In this document: positions 44,291 through 52,692 of the stretch, piece by piece | Layout: every line of letters starts with the position of its first letter | Position numbering within the stretch: position 1 is the stretch's first letter | Made by a program: the position numbers and the translations under genes | NCBI GenBank assembly: GCA_019359695.1 | Contig: JAHHGV010000027.1 | Coordinates: 55,478-119,477, forward strand | Reading direction: 5' to 3' | Source: Brasilonema angustatum HA4187-MV1 | GTDB lineage: Bacteria; Cyanobacteriota; Cyanobacteriia; Cyanobacteriales; Nostocaceae | Length of the DNA: 64,000 nt | The notes under the pieces: model-generated | Seen by the model: the letters and a program-made list of their open reading frames with translations, nothing else | What the model was told of the DNA's origin: nothing | Databases searched by the model: none

Positions 44291-44887
44291 GTGTTAGTTG
44301 TGCCACTAAAGGTTTCAAAGGAAAGTCAATTCAACGGTAACTCAGAAAACGAATCTGATAGTTACCTGGTGCAACAATGTCTTTGTGGCAACTCCGAAAG
44401 TTTTCGTCAGCTTTACCGTCGCCATCAGCAGCGGGTGAGGTCAATTCTTTATCAGCTGTGCGATCCATCTTACCTGGATGATTTGGTGCAGGAGGTGTTT
44501 TTGAGAGCTTGGAAAGGTTTGCCCAAGTTTCGAGGAACGGCAAAATTCTCCACCTGGCTTTACCGGATTGCTTGGAATGTGGCTTCTGACCAGCGACAGA
44601 CAGCAATTCAAGGGCGGACTCAATTACAGATCCTTACTGAAAAAACTCCTATTCAAGAAGATGCCCCGGATCTAATGGATTTGCATTATCAAGATTTGGT
44701 GCAGAGGGGACTAGCAAGTTTGAGCTTTGACCATCGCACGATTTTGGTTTTGCATGACTTAGAGGAAGTACCTCAAAAAGAGGTAGCTCAAATCTTAAAT
44801 ATTCCTTTGGGAACAGTCAAATCACGCCTATTCCACGCCCGTGCTGCCATGCGTCAATTTCTTCAGCAACAAGGAGTGCAGTTATGA
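44291..44887 (+). CDS. ECF-type RNA polymerase sigma factor
   Basis: The 198-residue sigma-70-family factor has only regions 2 and 4. Region 2: FRQLYRRHQQRVRSILYQLC, LDDLVQEVFLRAWKGLPKF and FSTWLYRIAWNVASDQRRQ-like. Region 4: HRTILVLHDLEEVPQKEVAQ ILNIPLGTVKSRLFHARAAM, the DNA-binding helix-turn-helix. The start is GTG at 44291; another GTG at 44300 is possible. The next gene begins inside its stop codon (ATGA), as is usual for a sigma/anti-sigma pair. It probably responds to an envelope signal, as the following genes are exported proteins (inference). Confidence 0.92.
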   Translation: MLVVPLKVSKESQFNGNSENESDSYLVQQCLCGNSESFRQLYRRHQQRVRSILYQLCDPSYLDDLVQEVFLRAWKGLPKFRGTAKFSTWLYRIAWNVASDQRQTAIQGRTQLQILTEKTPIQEDAPDLMDLHYQDLVQRGLASLSFDHRTILVLHDLEEVPQKEVAQILNIPLGTVKSRLFHARAAMRQFLQQQGVQL

Positions 44888-45222
44888 GTGAGTTTCCGAA
44901 TGATGACAAAGACCTAATTCATTTTCTGCGTCAGCATCGTTCTAAAGTTCCACCTGCATCACTGGATTTGGAAAAGCGGATCTTACAACAGGTACAAGCT
45001 TCACCCATACAACTTGTGCGCCACTTTTCACAGCTTTGGTTGGTTCCACCCGTCATAGCAGCTGGATTAGTAGCTGCTGTGGTTAGTTATCGTGCCTTAA
45101 TACCTATACAACCAAGCGCAGCTGAAGTTGCGACTTTAGAGACATTTATCGAAAACAATTGGCATTGTATACTTAGCCCAGAAGGCGATGTTTTTTACCA
45201 GAATGAACGAGCGACTGATTAA
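44884..45222 (+). CDS. Putative membrane anti-sigma factor
   Basis: The 112-residue protein has an N-terminal cytoplasmic segment (MSEFPNDDKDLIHFLRQHRS KVPPASLDLEKRILQQVQ), one membrane span (about 55-72: LWLVPPVIAAGLVAAVVSYR) and a short outer tail with one Cys. Position, size and topology are those of an ECF anti-sigma factor. It lacks the HxxxCxxC zinc signature of the ZAS class, so the way it holds the sigma factor is unknown. A 4-bp overlap with the sigma gene supports stoichiometric coupling. Confidence 0.75.
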   Translation: MSEFPNDDKDLIHFLRQHRSKVPPASLDLEKRILQQVQASPIQLVRHFSQLWLVPPVIAAGLVAAVVSYRALIPIQPSAAEVATLETFIENNWHCILSPEGDVFYQNERATD

Positions 45223-45294
45223 TTTAGCAGGGGTAGACATTTTTAACATCCCATTCACAGCACTGTCACACTATCAAATCATAAACAAACAACT

Positions 45295-45447
45295 ATGGTT
45301 TTAACTACCTCAATACTGCAACAAACCAAGGCGATCGCTGCCATACAAATATCTGCCCTGAAAATAGTAGCAAGATTCATGGTTGTTCTTGTAGTTATTT
45401 ATTATGGAACTTTGCTGGATGTCTTATCAGGCACAAAGCAAGACTGA
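45295..45447 (+). CDS. Small membrane peptide (50 residues)
   Basis: MVLTTSILQQTKAIAAIQIS then ALKIVARFMVVLVVIYYGTL and LDVLSGTKQD. An ATG start and a natural N-terminal amphipathic part precede one membrane span. It has no strong ribosome site. It lies in the same direction after the anti-sigma gene. I do not recognise it; it could be a small envelope-stress peptide, or a chance frame. Confidence 0.45.
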   Translation: MVLTTSILQQTKAIAAIQISALKIVARFMVVLVVIYYGTLLDVLSGTKQD

Positions 45448-45495
45448 ATCTTTGAAGTAGCAATTGGGCAAAGCCAATCATCATCTTTACAGGGA

Positions 45496-45528
45496 ATCTG
45501 CGCAGAGCGCAAAGCGCGAAGCTATCGC
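45496..45528. repeat. GC-rich palindrome, diverged copy
   Basis: ATCTGCGCAGAGCGCAAAGC with GCGAAGCTATCGC; see the in-gene copies at 40400 and 42360. Confidence 0.6.
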
Positions 45529-45583
45529 ATGTGTGCGTCGTGAGTACGTTCTATTCACCTACTAATTACAAAAGACAAGTTTT

Positions 45584-46030
45584 ATGTTTCTCCATCGTAC
45601 TACTTTCATAATTGCGGCTACAATGATTGCTCTTGGTAGTAGTATCGCTCTTGCCAAGCCAAATTTAGTCTTATCTCAAGTCCTTGCTCAAAACCCCACA
45701 CCTTCCCCCCGTCAGCAACGTGGTCAATCTGGATGGTTGAAGGATTTAAACCTGACACCACAGCAGATACAACAAATTAAAACGATTCGTACTCAATCCA
45801 AAGACCAAACTGCCCAAAAAAGACAGGCAATTCGTCAAGCGCAGCAGGAATTGAAAGGTCTTATGGCAGGAACAGCATCCAAAGACCAAGTGCGCGATAA
45901 ATATAACCAACTCAAAACGCTCAGACAGGAGCTTGCTGATATTCAGTTTGACAATACACTTGCCATCCGAGAAGTTTTGAACCCAGAACAACGGCAGAAG
46001 TTTGCTGAGCAAATGCACAACAAACGGTAG
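45584..46030 (+). CDS. Spy/CpxP-family periplasmic protein
   Basis: The 148-residue protein has a signal peptide (MFLHRTTFIIAATMIALGSS IALA), then a helical domain with the LTxxQ motifs: LNLTPQQIQQIKTIRTQSKD and the second, degenerate one near the end, VLNPEQRQKFAEQM. The gene matches the Spy/CpxP fold, which dampens envelope stress and acts as a chaperone. It is 24 bp before the DUF1800 gene and on the same strand as the sigma operon. In other bacteria Spy-like proteins are regulated by envelope-stress systems, which fits this context. Confidence 0.82.
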   Translation: MFLHRTTFIIAATMIALGSSIALAKPNLVLSQVLAQNPTPSPRQQRGQSGWLKDLNLTPQQIQQIKTIRTQSKDQTAQKRQAIRQAQQELKGLMAGTASKDQVRDKYNQLKTLRQELADIQFDNTLAIREVLNPEQRQKFAEQMHNKR

Positions 46031-46053
46031 TAAATTTCCAAAGCAGAACGAGT

Positions 46054-47550
46054 ATGAAACCAAACTACTGGGTGGTATCAATTTGTCTGTTGCTAGGAGG
46101 AATTTACCCAAGCAGTGCCGCCCCCCCAACCGTTGACCCGAAAGTTTTGCACGTCATAAATCGTCTTAGCTTTGGTCCTGATCCTGAAGATGTTCAAAGG
46201 GTCGAAGCAATGGGTGTAGAACGCTACATTCAAGAACAACTTTCACCTAATTCGATTCCTGAACCGCCAAGCTTGACTAGCCAATTAGAGCAGCTTGAAA
46301 CTCTCCACCAGAGTCCAGTAGAAATACGCAGAGAATATCAACCACCGCTTCAAAAAGGGCAACAACCAACCCCAGAAGAAAAGAAGGCTGCCCGTGAAAA
46401 AGCTCGGTTGGTGATGCAACAGGCAATTCAAGCACGTTTATTACAAGCAACACAAAGCCCTCGTCAACTTCAAGAAGTTATGGTGGACTTTTGGTATAAC
46501 CACTTCAATGTGTATGCGGGCAAAGGACTAGATCGCCTGTGGGTGGGAGCTTACGAGCAACAAGCTATTAGACCATTAGCGTTGGGTCGCTTTCGCGACC
46601 TGCTAGAAGCAACAGCTCGCCATCCTGCGATGCTATTTTATCTCGACAATTGGCAAAACACTGCTCCTGGTAGCCCTGGTGCTCGTGGTAGATACCAAGG
46701 CTTGAACGAAAACTACGCTCGTGAGTTGATGGAGTTACACACTTTGGGAGTTGATGGTGGCTATACTCAGCAAGATGTGACGACTTTGGCACGAATCTTA
46801 ACTGGTTGGGGATACCGTCTTGACCGTCAGCAAACAGATACTGATTCGGGATTTTACTTTAATCCAAAGCGGCATGATTTTAGCGACAAAGTTTTCCTAG
46901 GACAGACAATTAAAGGCAGTGGTGAAGCTGAAGTTGAACAAGCTTTCGATATTTTGGCACGCAGTCCGGCAACTGCTCGTCATATTAGTTACCAGCTTGC
47001 TCAGTATTTCGTGAGCGATCGCCCAACTGAAGCTCTCGTCAAACATCTGCAAGAGCGCTTTTTGGCAACCGATGGCAATATTCGTGAAGTTTTGAATACC
47101 TTATTCCACAGCAAAGAATTCTGGGAAGCGAAAAACTTCAATGCCAAGTTTAAAACACCACTACAATACGTTGTCTCTGCAGTGCGAGCAACAGGCACAC
47201 AGGTTAATAACTATACTCCATTGTCCAACACCCTACAACAAATGGGAATGCCTGTTTATGGGTGTCAAACTCCAGATGGTTACAAAAACACACAAGAGGC
47301 ATGGTTAAATCCTGATGCTATGACTCGTCGTCTTGGGTTTGCCACAATTCTCGCCAATGGACGCTTACGGCTGTCGGCAGGGAATCAAACTCAGAATGAA
47401 CCTAGTCTGAATCAACCAGTGGATGCTTTGCAATTGACGAGTACACTTGGGAATTCTTTCTCACAGAAAACACAAAGGGCGATCGCATCCACTCCCCCTC
47501 AACTTCAGGCAGCATTAATCTTGGGTAGCCCAGAATTTATGCGACGCTAA
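46054..47550 (+). CDS. DUF1800 family exported protein
   Basis: The 498-residue protein begins with a signal peptide (MKPNYWVVSICLLLGGIYPS SAA) and contains the DUF1800 core: HVINRLSFGPDPEDVQRVEA MGVERYIQEQLSP near the start, MVDFWYNHFNVYAGKG, YARELMELHTLGVDGGYTQQ DVTTLARILTGWGY, and FDILARSPATARHISYQLAQ YFVSD. DUF1800 proteins are commonly paired with a DUF1501 protein, and this is so here (next gene at 47807). The biochemical function is unknown. Secretion to the periplasm is inferred from the signal. Confidence 0.88.
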   Translation: MKPNYWVVSICLLLGGIYPSSAAPPTVDPKVLHVINRLSFGPDPEDVQRVEAMGVERYIQEQLSPNSIPEPPSLTSQLEQLETLHQSPVEIRREYQPPLQKGQQPTPEEKKAAREKARLVMQQAIQARLLQATQSPRQLQEVMVDFWYNHFNVYAGKGLDRLWVGAYEQQAIRPLALGRFRDLLEATARHPAMLFYLDNWQNTAPGSPGARGRYQGLNENYARELMELHTLGVDGGYTQQDVTTLARILTGWGYRLDRQQTDTDSGFYFNPKRHDFSDKVFLGQTIKGSGEAEVEQAFDILARSPATARHISYQLAQYFVSDRPTEALVKHLQERFLATDGNIREVLNTLFHSKEFWEAKNFNAKFKTPLQYVVSAVRATGTQVNNYTPLSNTLQQMGMPVYGCQTPDGYKNTQEAWLNPDAMTRRLGFATILANGRLRLSAGNQTQNEPSLNQPVDALQLTSTLGNSFSQKTQRAIASTPPQLQAALILGSPEFMRR

Positions 47551-47624
47551 CAGCTTTTAAGAAACACAGGGAACAGGGAACGCTTAACAGGCAAGAAGGG
47601 AGATGGTGTTTCTTTGATATGTTG

Positions 47625-47749
47625 CTAGCGGTTACTCCCTTCCCGCCAGAAGAATACCTAATTTAACGAACCGCCAAGACGCCAAGAACGCCAAGAAAAT
47701 CAAAAAGAAGATAGGTAATCTTGTACCGGGAAGGGAGTAAGAGCGCTAG
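47625..47749. mobile_element. Inverted-repeat-flanked 125-bp segment
   Basis: CTAGCGGTTACTCCCTTCCC (47625-47644) and CGGGAAGGGAGTAAGAGCGC then TAG (47727-47749) are inverted repeats, with a perfect 12-bp core ACTCCCTTCCCG. The interior has ccgccaagacgccaagaacg repeats. It looks like a non-autonomous element between the DUF1800 and DUF1501 genes. No clear target duplication. Confidence 0.45.
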
Positions 47750-47806
47750 TCGGACGCTTTTAAGAAAGCAAATTTAGTAAATTGTTTTGAATTCATAACT
47801 ATATTT

Positions 47807-49033
47807 ATGAAAAGACGAGATTTTCTTGTCCAAGCTGGTATTTTTTCAGCTTCAACAATGGCTGCAGTAGGAACCCACGCATGGGTAGCCAGAGCCGCTA
47901 CCAACAACAGTGACCAAAAGCGTTTGATAGTCATCTTTCTGCGTGGGGCAGTAGATGGATTAAATGTAGTCGTTCCCTACTCAGAACAAGCCTACTATGA
48001 AGCCCGACCTAAAATTGCGATTCCCCAACCTGACAAAGAAGGAGGAGTCCTCGATTTAGATGGTCGCTTTGGGTTACATCCAGCATTAGCTCCCGTAATA
48101 CCCTTATGGAAACAGGGTAGTCTTGCTTTTGTTCATGCTTGCGGTTCTCCAGATGCAACTCGCTCTCACTTTGATGCTCAAGATTACATGGAAAGCGGTA
48201 CCCCTGGTGTGAAACGTACTACTGACGGTTGGATGAATCGTTTGCTCAGCCTTTTATCTGGACATTCCCCCATCCAAGCTGTAAGTGTAGGCGCGATCAC
48301 ACCGCGCATTTTGTCTGGACAGATGGCTGTTGCTAACCTAGCATTGGGTAAAAATGCTGCCAATCCTTTACCACTTGATCGCCCGCAAGTACAAGCAGCA
48401 TTTGACAAACTATACGCTGGAAAAGATGACCTCAGTCAAACCTATAAGCAAGGAAGAATGGCGCGTCAGGCGTTGGTTAATGACCTTAATGCTGAAATGG
48501 AAATGGCCAATAATGGTGCGCCTTTGCCGTCAGGCTTTGCTAGAGATGCTCAACGACTAGCACAACTGATGGTAAAAGACCCTAGGATTGAATTGGGATT
48601 CATGGCGTTGGGTGGTTGGGATACCCATGTCAATCAAGGTGGTAGTACAGGACAGTTAGCCCGCAACCTGGGACAGTTAGGAAAGGGTTTGGCAAGTTTG
48701 GTGAACGGTTTAGGCTCAGTTTATCCAAATACAACTATTTTGGTAATGTCTGAATTTGGTCGTACAGTTAAGGAAAATGGCAATGGTGGAACCGACCACG
48801 GACACGGGAATGTGATGTGGGTTTTAGGCGGAAAAGTTCGTGGTGCCAAGGTTTACGGAGAATGGCCCGGTTTATCAACTCATCAGCTTTACCAGGATAG
48901 AGATTTAGCAATTACGACTGATTTCCGGGATGTGATTGCTACAGTGTTGGAAGATCATATGAATTTGCAGCAAGCAAAACTGAATCAAGTTTTCCCAAGT
49001 TATGTCCCCACTCAGAAAATTGCATTGATTTAA
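47807..49033 (+). CDS. DUF1501 family protein with Tat signal
   Basis: The 408-residue protein begins MKRRDFLVQAGIFSASTMAA, a twin-arginine export signal (RRDFLV), so it is folded before export. The DUF1501 (sulfatase-like) fold shows VIFLRGAVDGLNVVVPY, SHFDAQDYMESG, LGGWDTHVNQGG, ILVMSEFGRTVKENGNGGTD HGHGNVMWVLGG and the C-terminal TTDFRDVIATVLEDH. The metal-binding-type D/H residues in the TDHGHG segment are typical. It pairs with the DUF1800 gene. The enzymatic function is unestablished. It is likely part of the sigma-controlled envelope set (inference). Confidence 0.9.
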   Translation: MKRRDFLVQAGIFSASTMAAVGTHAWVARAATNNSDQKRLIVIFLRGAVDGLNVVVPYSEQAYYEARPKIAIPQPDKEGGVLDLDGRFGLHPALAPVIPLWKQGSLAFVHACGSPDATRSHFDAQDYMESGTPGVKRTTDGWMNRLLSLLSGHSPIQAVSVGAITPRILSGQMAVANLALGKNAANPLPLDRPQVQAAFDKLYAGKDDLSQTYKQGRMARQALVNDLNAEMEMANNGAPLPSGFARDAQRLAQLMVKDPRIELGFMALGGWDTHVNQGGSTGQLARNLGQLGKGLASLVNGLGSVYPNTTILVMSEFGRTVKENGNGGTDHGHGNVMWVLGGKVRGAKVYGEWPGLSTHQLYQDRDLAITTDFRDVIATVLEDHMNLQQAKLNQVFPSYVPTQKIALI

Positions 49034-49135
49034 TTGTCATTTAACTGACATATGTGTTAGCTACAGTTGAGACTACTGGGGATACTATTAAAGCAGCAAA
49101 AATTGGGCGATAAAGACGAAAATAAATACTCTAAA

Positions 49136-49163
49136 AAGCCTAGATTGTTCACAATCTAGGCTT
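49136..49163. terminator. Perfect 13-bp-stem hairpin
   Basis: AAGCCTAGATTGT and ACAATCTAGGCTT flank TC, 100 bp after the DUF1501 gene. On the minus strand a T tract follows, but on the plus strand only an A-rich segment; it may still terminate the upstream gene. Confidence 0.55.
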
Positions 49164-49831
49164 AGCAAAAACACACAAAATTGAGATTTACAGCGATTTT
49201 CAGATAAATAGACCAAAGTCGCAGGGGTACAAGAAATTCCACCCTTACAAACGATGTGGTTCATATAGATGAAAACTGCTGCATAATATATAAATATTAT
49301 ATAAAATTTTCCCAAAAAAGCAAATCCAATTTTTAGTTATAAGGTCTAGTAGTTTGTCTCTGGTGGCAGGTGTATGGTTTGGGTTTGATGGCAGTAAAAA
49401 GGCAAACAGCGCTTACAGGAGTTACTGCAAACCATTGATCCAAAAGAGATTGCAAACGAATCATTGATTTGGTGATCCTAACAGAAGAGCGAGTACAAGC
49501 GATCAGACAATTAATTTTGAATTTTGTTAGCGCAGCGGGACGCAGTCCATTTTGAATTTGTTAGCGTTGCAAGAGCGCCCCCTCCGGGGCTAGCGTGCCG
49601 TAGGCAGGGTTTGCGCAGCGCCCCTGTTAGGGGCTAGCGAGTGACGTTTTGTTCTTTAGCAAAAAAGCATAATCCAATATCTTGACAAGTTAGTCGAGAT
49701 TTTGGTATTACAAAAACAGTGGTGATGAAACTCGCCTTCTGGAATAACCAGAGAACCGCCCTCATGGCTGATAGTTTCTAGTTCGACGCTACGTAAGCCT
49801 TCTGTAAAAAGATAGGTCACTAGAGCTAAGA
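49164..49831. other. Repeat-rich intergenic with a coding remnant
   Basis: No intact gene. 49530-49640 holds repeat modules: gttagcgcagcgggacgcag, gcgccccctccggggctagc and gtttgcgcagcgcccctgtt. A minus-strand remnant is at 49656-49818. The remaining sequence, with AT-rich parts at 49270-49330, is unremarkable. Confidence 0.5.
49656..49818 (-). pseudogene. Unidentified C-terminal coding remnant
   Basis: The frame reads YLFTEGLRSVELETISHEGG then SLVIPEGEFHHHCFCNTKIS and stops at 49656-49658. The HHHCFCNT motif resembles a metal-binding loop, but I do not recognise the family. There is no start codon in a sensible position. Confidence 0.35.
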
Positions 49832-50227
49832 ATGATCAGCCAAGATGAGGTAAATGAAATGGGCGGGCTTTTTTTTAGAGTTATCAAAACTAACAAAATA
49901 ACTTCTAGGCATCGATATTTAGAAACGCCGGAAGCAGATTTAAATCATAATTCTGAAGCACTTCTAATTATTAAAGTGCTGAAAGATTGCTATTTGAATG
50001 GCAGCAAATTAGTTATTTCTTCAGTTGAGTCTAGCAAAAGTGTACTGAATGACTTTCAAATGGAACTCAAAAAATATCTAAATATTGCAAAAACAAAATT
50101 AGCAGAATTCAAGAAGAGTCAGTTATACCAATGTTGGATTTTGCGAAAAGTTGATCCAATCGTTTGCAAACAGAAGTTGGCGGCAAGATATTGTTTGGGC
50201 GAAACTTTCGGGGGGTTGCCACCGTGA
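49832..50227 (+). CDS. Hypothetical protein
   Basis: The 131-residue protein begins MISQDEVNEMGGLFFRVIKT. The middle has a helical, lysine-rich part (FQMELKKYLNIAKTKLAEFK). I do not recognise it; there is no signal or membrane segment. The C-terminal tail (YCLGETFGGLPP) lies close to the repeat-rich DNA. It is separated from the CLC antiporter gene by 86 bp and read in the same direction. Possibly not a real gene. Confidence 0.4.
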   Translation: MISQDEVNEMGGLFFRVIKTNKITSRHRYLETPEADLNHNSEALLIIKVLKDCYLNGSKLVISSVESSKSVLNDFQMELKKYLNIAKTKLAEFKKSQLYQCWILRKVDPIVCKQKLAARYCLGETFGGLPP

Positions 50228-50312
50228 AAAGGTGCAATTTTTAGCTTTGATAGAAGTTCGATTTTGTCAGGTGACGATAAATAAAACAACTAAAAATATC
50301 ACTTTTTAAAAT

Positions 50313-52025
50313 ATGAAAAAAGTACTTTCTTTCGAGCAGATAACTGCCTTGCCTCAACTTAGTAAATGGTTAATCATTGCTTTTGTTGTTGGTATTCTTT
50401 CCGGTTTCGGTTCTGCTGCTCTTTTGGCATCTTTGGAATGGGTAACTAATTGGCGAGAATCACATCTTTGGATTATTGCATTGTTGCCGTTGGGTGGATT
50501 CTTAAGCGGTTGGATTTATCATCGATTTGGCAAACGGGTAGAGGCAGGAAATAATCTTTTACTTGAAGAAATTCATAACCCCAAAGATATTATTCCCTTG
50601 CGGATGGCTCCTCTAGTTTTGCTAGGGACAGACCTAACTCATTTATTTGGAGGTTCAGCAGGTCGTGAAGGTACAGCTCTGCAAATAGCTGCTTCACTCG
50701 CAGATCAATTGACAAAGATATTCCACTTCAAACATGCTGATCGGCGAATTTTATTAATGGCTGGTTTAAGTGGAGGATTTGCTTCAGTTTTCGGAACTCC
50801 CTTAGCAGGAACAGTTTTTGGTTTAGAAGTTTTAGCTATTGGAAGAATTCACTATGATGCGCTTTTTCCTTGTTTAGTTGCAGCCGTTGTAGGCGATCGC
50901 GTCACCTTAATGTTAGGTTTGCATCATACAGCATATCGCCATGCACCTGTTGTGCCAACAGTTACTGTGATGGGGCTAATTTCTGCAATTGTAGCTGGCG
51001 CAATCTTTGGAATTGTGGCGATGATTTTTGCCAAGCTGACTCACGTTTGCAGTCATATCTTTAAAGAAAAAATCTCTTATCCTCCTTTACGCCCTGCAAT
51101 CGGTGGTGTGATGGTAGCATTGGCTATTTGGGCAGTTGGAACTACAAAGTATATTGGACTGGGTATTCCCACAATTGTTGATGCTTTTAACACCCAATTA
51201 CCACCCTGGGATTTTGCTGCCAAAGTGGCTTTCACTGCTCTGACTTTGGGGGCAGGTTTTAAAGGAGGAGAAGTCACCCCTTTATTTTATATTGGTGCAA
51301 CATTAGGTAATGCTTTGTCCTTAATATTAGCGTTACCTGCACCACTACTTGCAGGAATGGGATTTGTAGCTGTCTTTGGTGGAGCAGCAAATACACCAAT
51401 CGCCTCAACTTTAATGGGAATTGAACTATTTGGTTTGAAATCGGGAGTCTTTATTGGTATCGCTTGTGTGGCGAGCTATCTTTTCTCTGGTCATGCTGGG
51501 ATTTATAATGCACAGCGTATTGGCTCAAGCAAGTACCATTTTATGCCTGTTAAAGAAGGACTGAGTTTGGCTACCCAAACCCTAGAAGCTCCTCAGACTG
51601 TGGAAAAAAAGACGCAAAAAGAAATTCACTTATTCAACGACCTTCATTTTCGGGGATTTGTACACCGAGGAGAAGAAATTGAAACGCCCGATTTGACAGT
51701 TTTGCGTTTCTACTTTCACTCTGGATCTCGCGTACCCAAAAATACATTTTGGCAAAAGTTAACAGCGCCACTGCTTACTTATTATTTAGCGGCCAGTGCT
51801 AAAGATTTTGGAATTGAGCAAGTCATAGTACATCGAGTTTCAGTAGGGTTTTTAAAAGGAGATCCTTTGCATTATGACAATAATGAGTTTCCTCATCACA
51901 AGCTACCCCAATGCTTGGAATTAGTTGACAAAGAGGATAAGCTGCGACGTTTTTTAGATGAACATGTCGATGAACTCAAGGAAGTAAGAGTTGTTTTATT
52001 TCGATGTGAGGAATTATCCTCATGA
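50313..52025 (+). CDS. CLC-F-type fluoride/proton antiporter with C-terminal PII-like domain
   Basis: The 570-residue protein has a CLC channel/antiporter core (about 1-425) and a C-terminal globular domain. GREGT carries the gating Glu (E119). The first filter segment GSGIP of chloride-type CLCs is replaced by EAGNNLLLEE, so the usual Ser is Asn (N80/N81). GFKGGEVTPLF gives E320 and T322, as in the F-/H+ antiporter subgroup. Residues about 455-566 (LTVLRFYFHSGSRVPKNTFW to VRVVLFRCEEL) resemble the PII-like DUF190 domain. It likely exports fluoride from the cytosol. I found no crcB-type fluoride riboswitch upstream. Confidence 0.85.
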   Translation: MKKVLSFEQITALPQLSKWLIIAFVVGILSGFGSAALLASLEWVTNWRESHLWIIALLPLGGFLSGWIYHRFGKRVEAGNNLLLEEIHNPKDIIPLRMAPLVLLGTDLTHLFGGSAGREGTALQIAASLADQLTKIFHFKHADRRILLMAGLSGGFASVFGTPLAGTVFGLEVLAIGRIHYDALFPCLVAAVVGDRVTLMLGLHHTAYRHAPVVPTVTVMGLISAIVAGAIFGIVAMIFAKLTHVCSHIFKEKISYPPLRPAIGGVMVALAIWAVGTTKYIGLGIPTIVDAFNTQLPPWDFAAKVAFTALTLGAGFKGGEVTPLFYIGATLGNALSLILALPAPLLAGMGFVAVFGGAANTPIASTLMGIELFGLKSGVFIGIACVASYLFSGHAGIYNAQRIGSSKYHFMPVKEGLSLATQTLEAPQTVEKKTQKEIHLFNDLHFRGFVHRGEEIETPDLTVLRFYFHSGSRVPKNTFWQKLTAPLLTYYLAASAKDFGIEQVIVHRVSVGFLKGDPLHYDNNEFPHHKLPQCLELVDKEDKLRRFLDEHVDELKEVRVVLFRCEELSS

Positions 52026-52103
52026 TTACTTGAGACTGGAGTTTAGACCAAATAGAAGTATAATTTGTAGATGCGATACGCAAATGTTTCTGAAGGACAA
52101 ACT

Positions 52104-52580
52104 ATGTTTCTATTTTTTAACAAACGTTTTATTGCCTGGATACTAGGATCAACGAGTTTGATCGGTGGATATGTACTTTACCAAACGCCAGTATTCGCGA
52201 AAAAATGGGATAGTAATTTTGTTTTACTTGCAGCCCAGCCACAAACAAAGTCTACCCATCGCATAAAGTTTCCACCAGGAAGTACATCGACTGTGATCAA
52301 AAGCTCAGTGCGTTTGGGCAAAAAAGATACTTATATTTTTCACGCCCGTAAAGGTCAAACAATTATTGCAGATATAACTTGGAATGGCACTCGGGTTGGT
52401 GGTAATAAAAATGACCAAGGACTTTCTGGCTTCACCTTTGTCGAACCAGGTGGAGAATCTATTTCAAACCCACAAAACGCTCAGTTTCCTGCTACAGCAA
52501 CGGGTGACTACCAAGTTATCATTGCACAGCCTTATCAACTTACTAGTCCCGCATATACGTTTAAATTGACTGTTCGCTAA
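52104..52580 (+). CDS. Exported hypothetical protein, PPC-like beta domain
   Basis: From the ATG at 52104 (with gaagga 8 bp before it) it encodes 158 residues. The N-terminal hydrophobic segment (FIAWILGSTSLIGGYVLYQT) is a signal peptide or anchor. The rest resembles a single PPC-like beta-sandwich: SSVRLGKKDTYIFHARKGQT IIADITWNG, GFTFVEPGGE, GDYQVIIAQPYQL. This domain type is common in secreted proteins. An upstream ATG at 52071 is less likely. Its function is unknown. Confidence 0.65.
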   Translation: MFLFFNKRFIAWILGSTSLIGGYVLYQTPVFAKKWDSNFVLLAAQPQTKSTHRIKFPPGSTSTVIKSSVRLGKKDTYIFHARKGQTIIADITWNGTRVGGNKNDQGLSGFTFVEPGGESISNPQNAQFPATATGDYQVIIAQPYQLTSPAYTFKLTVR

Positions 52581-52692
52581 GGATGTGAAATCGGCATTGC
52601 TGACGTGAAAATCTCAAGGATGATGTTCCACCGAATGCCTGTGCAGATTCAGCTACAGCCAGTCTCAAAGTAAAAGGAGCTATTCCACAGAT

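Noticed and set aside
50228..50312. Fluoride riboswitch before the CLC gene
   Set aside because: The conserved crcB-motif elements (GATGG...CTGATG...CC) are not present in the 86 bp before the gene.
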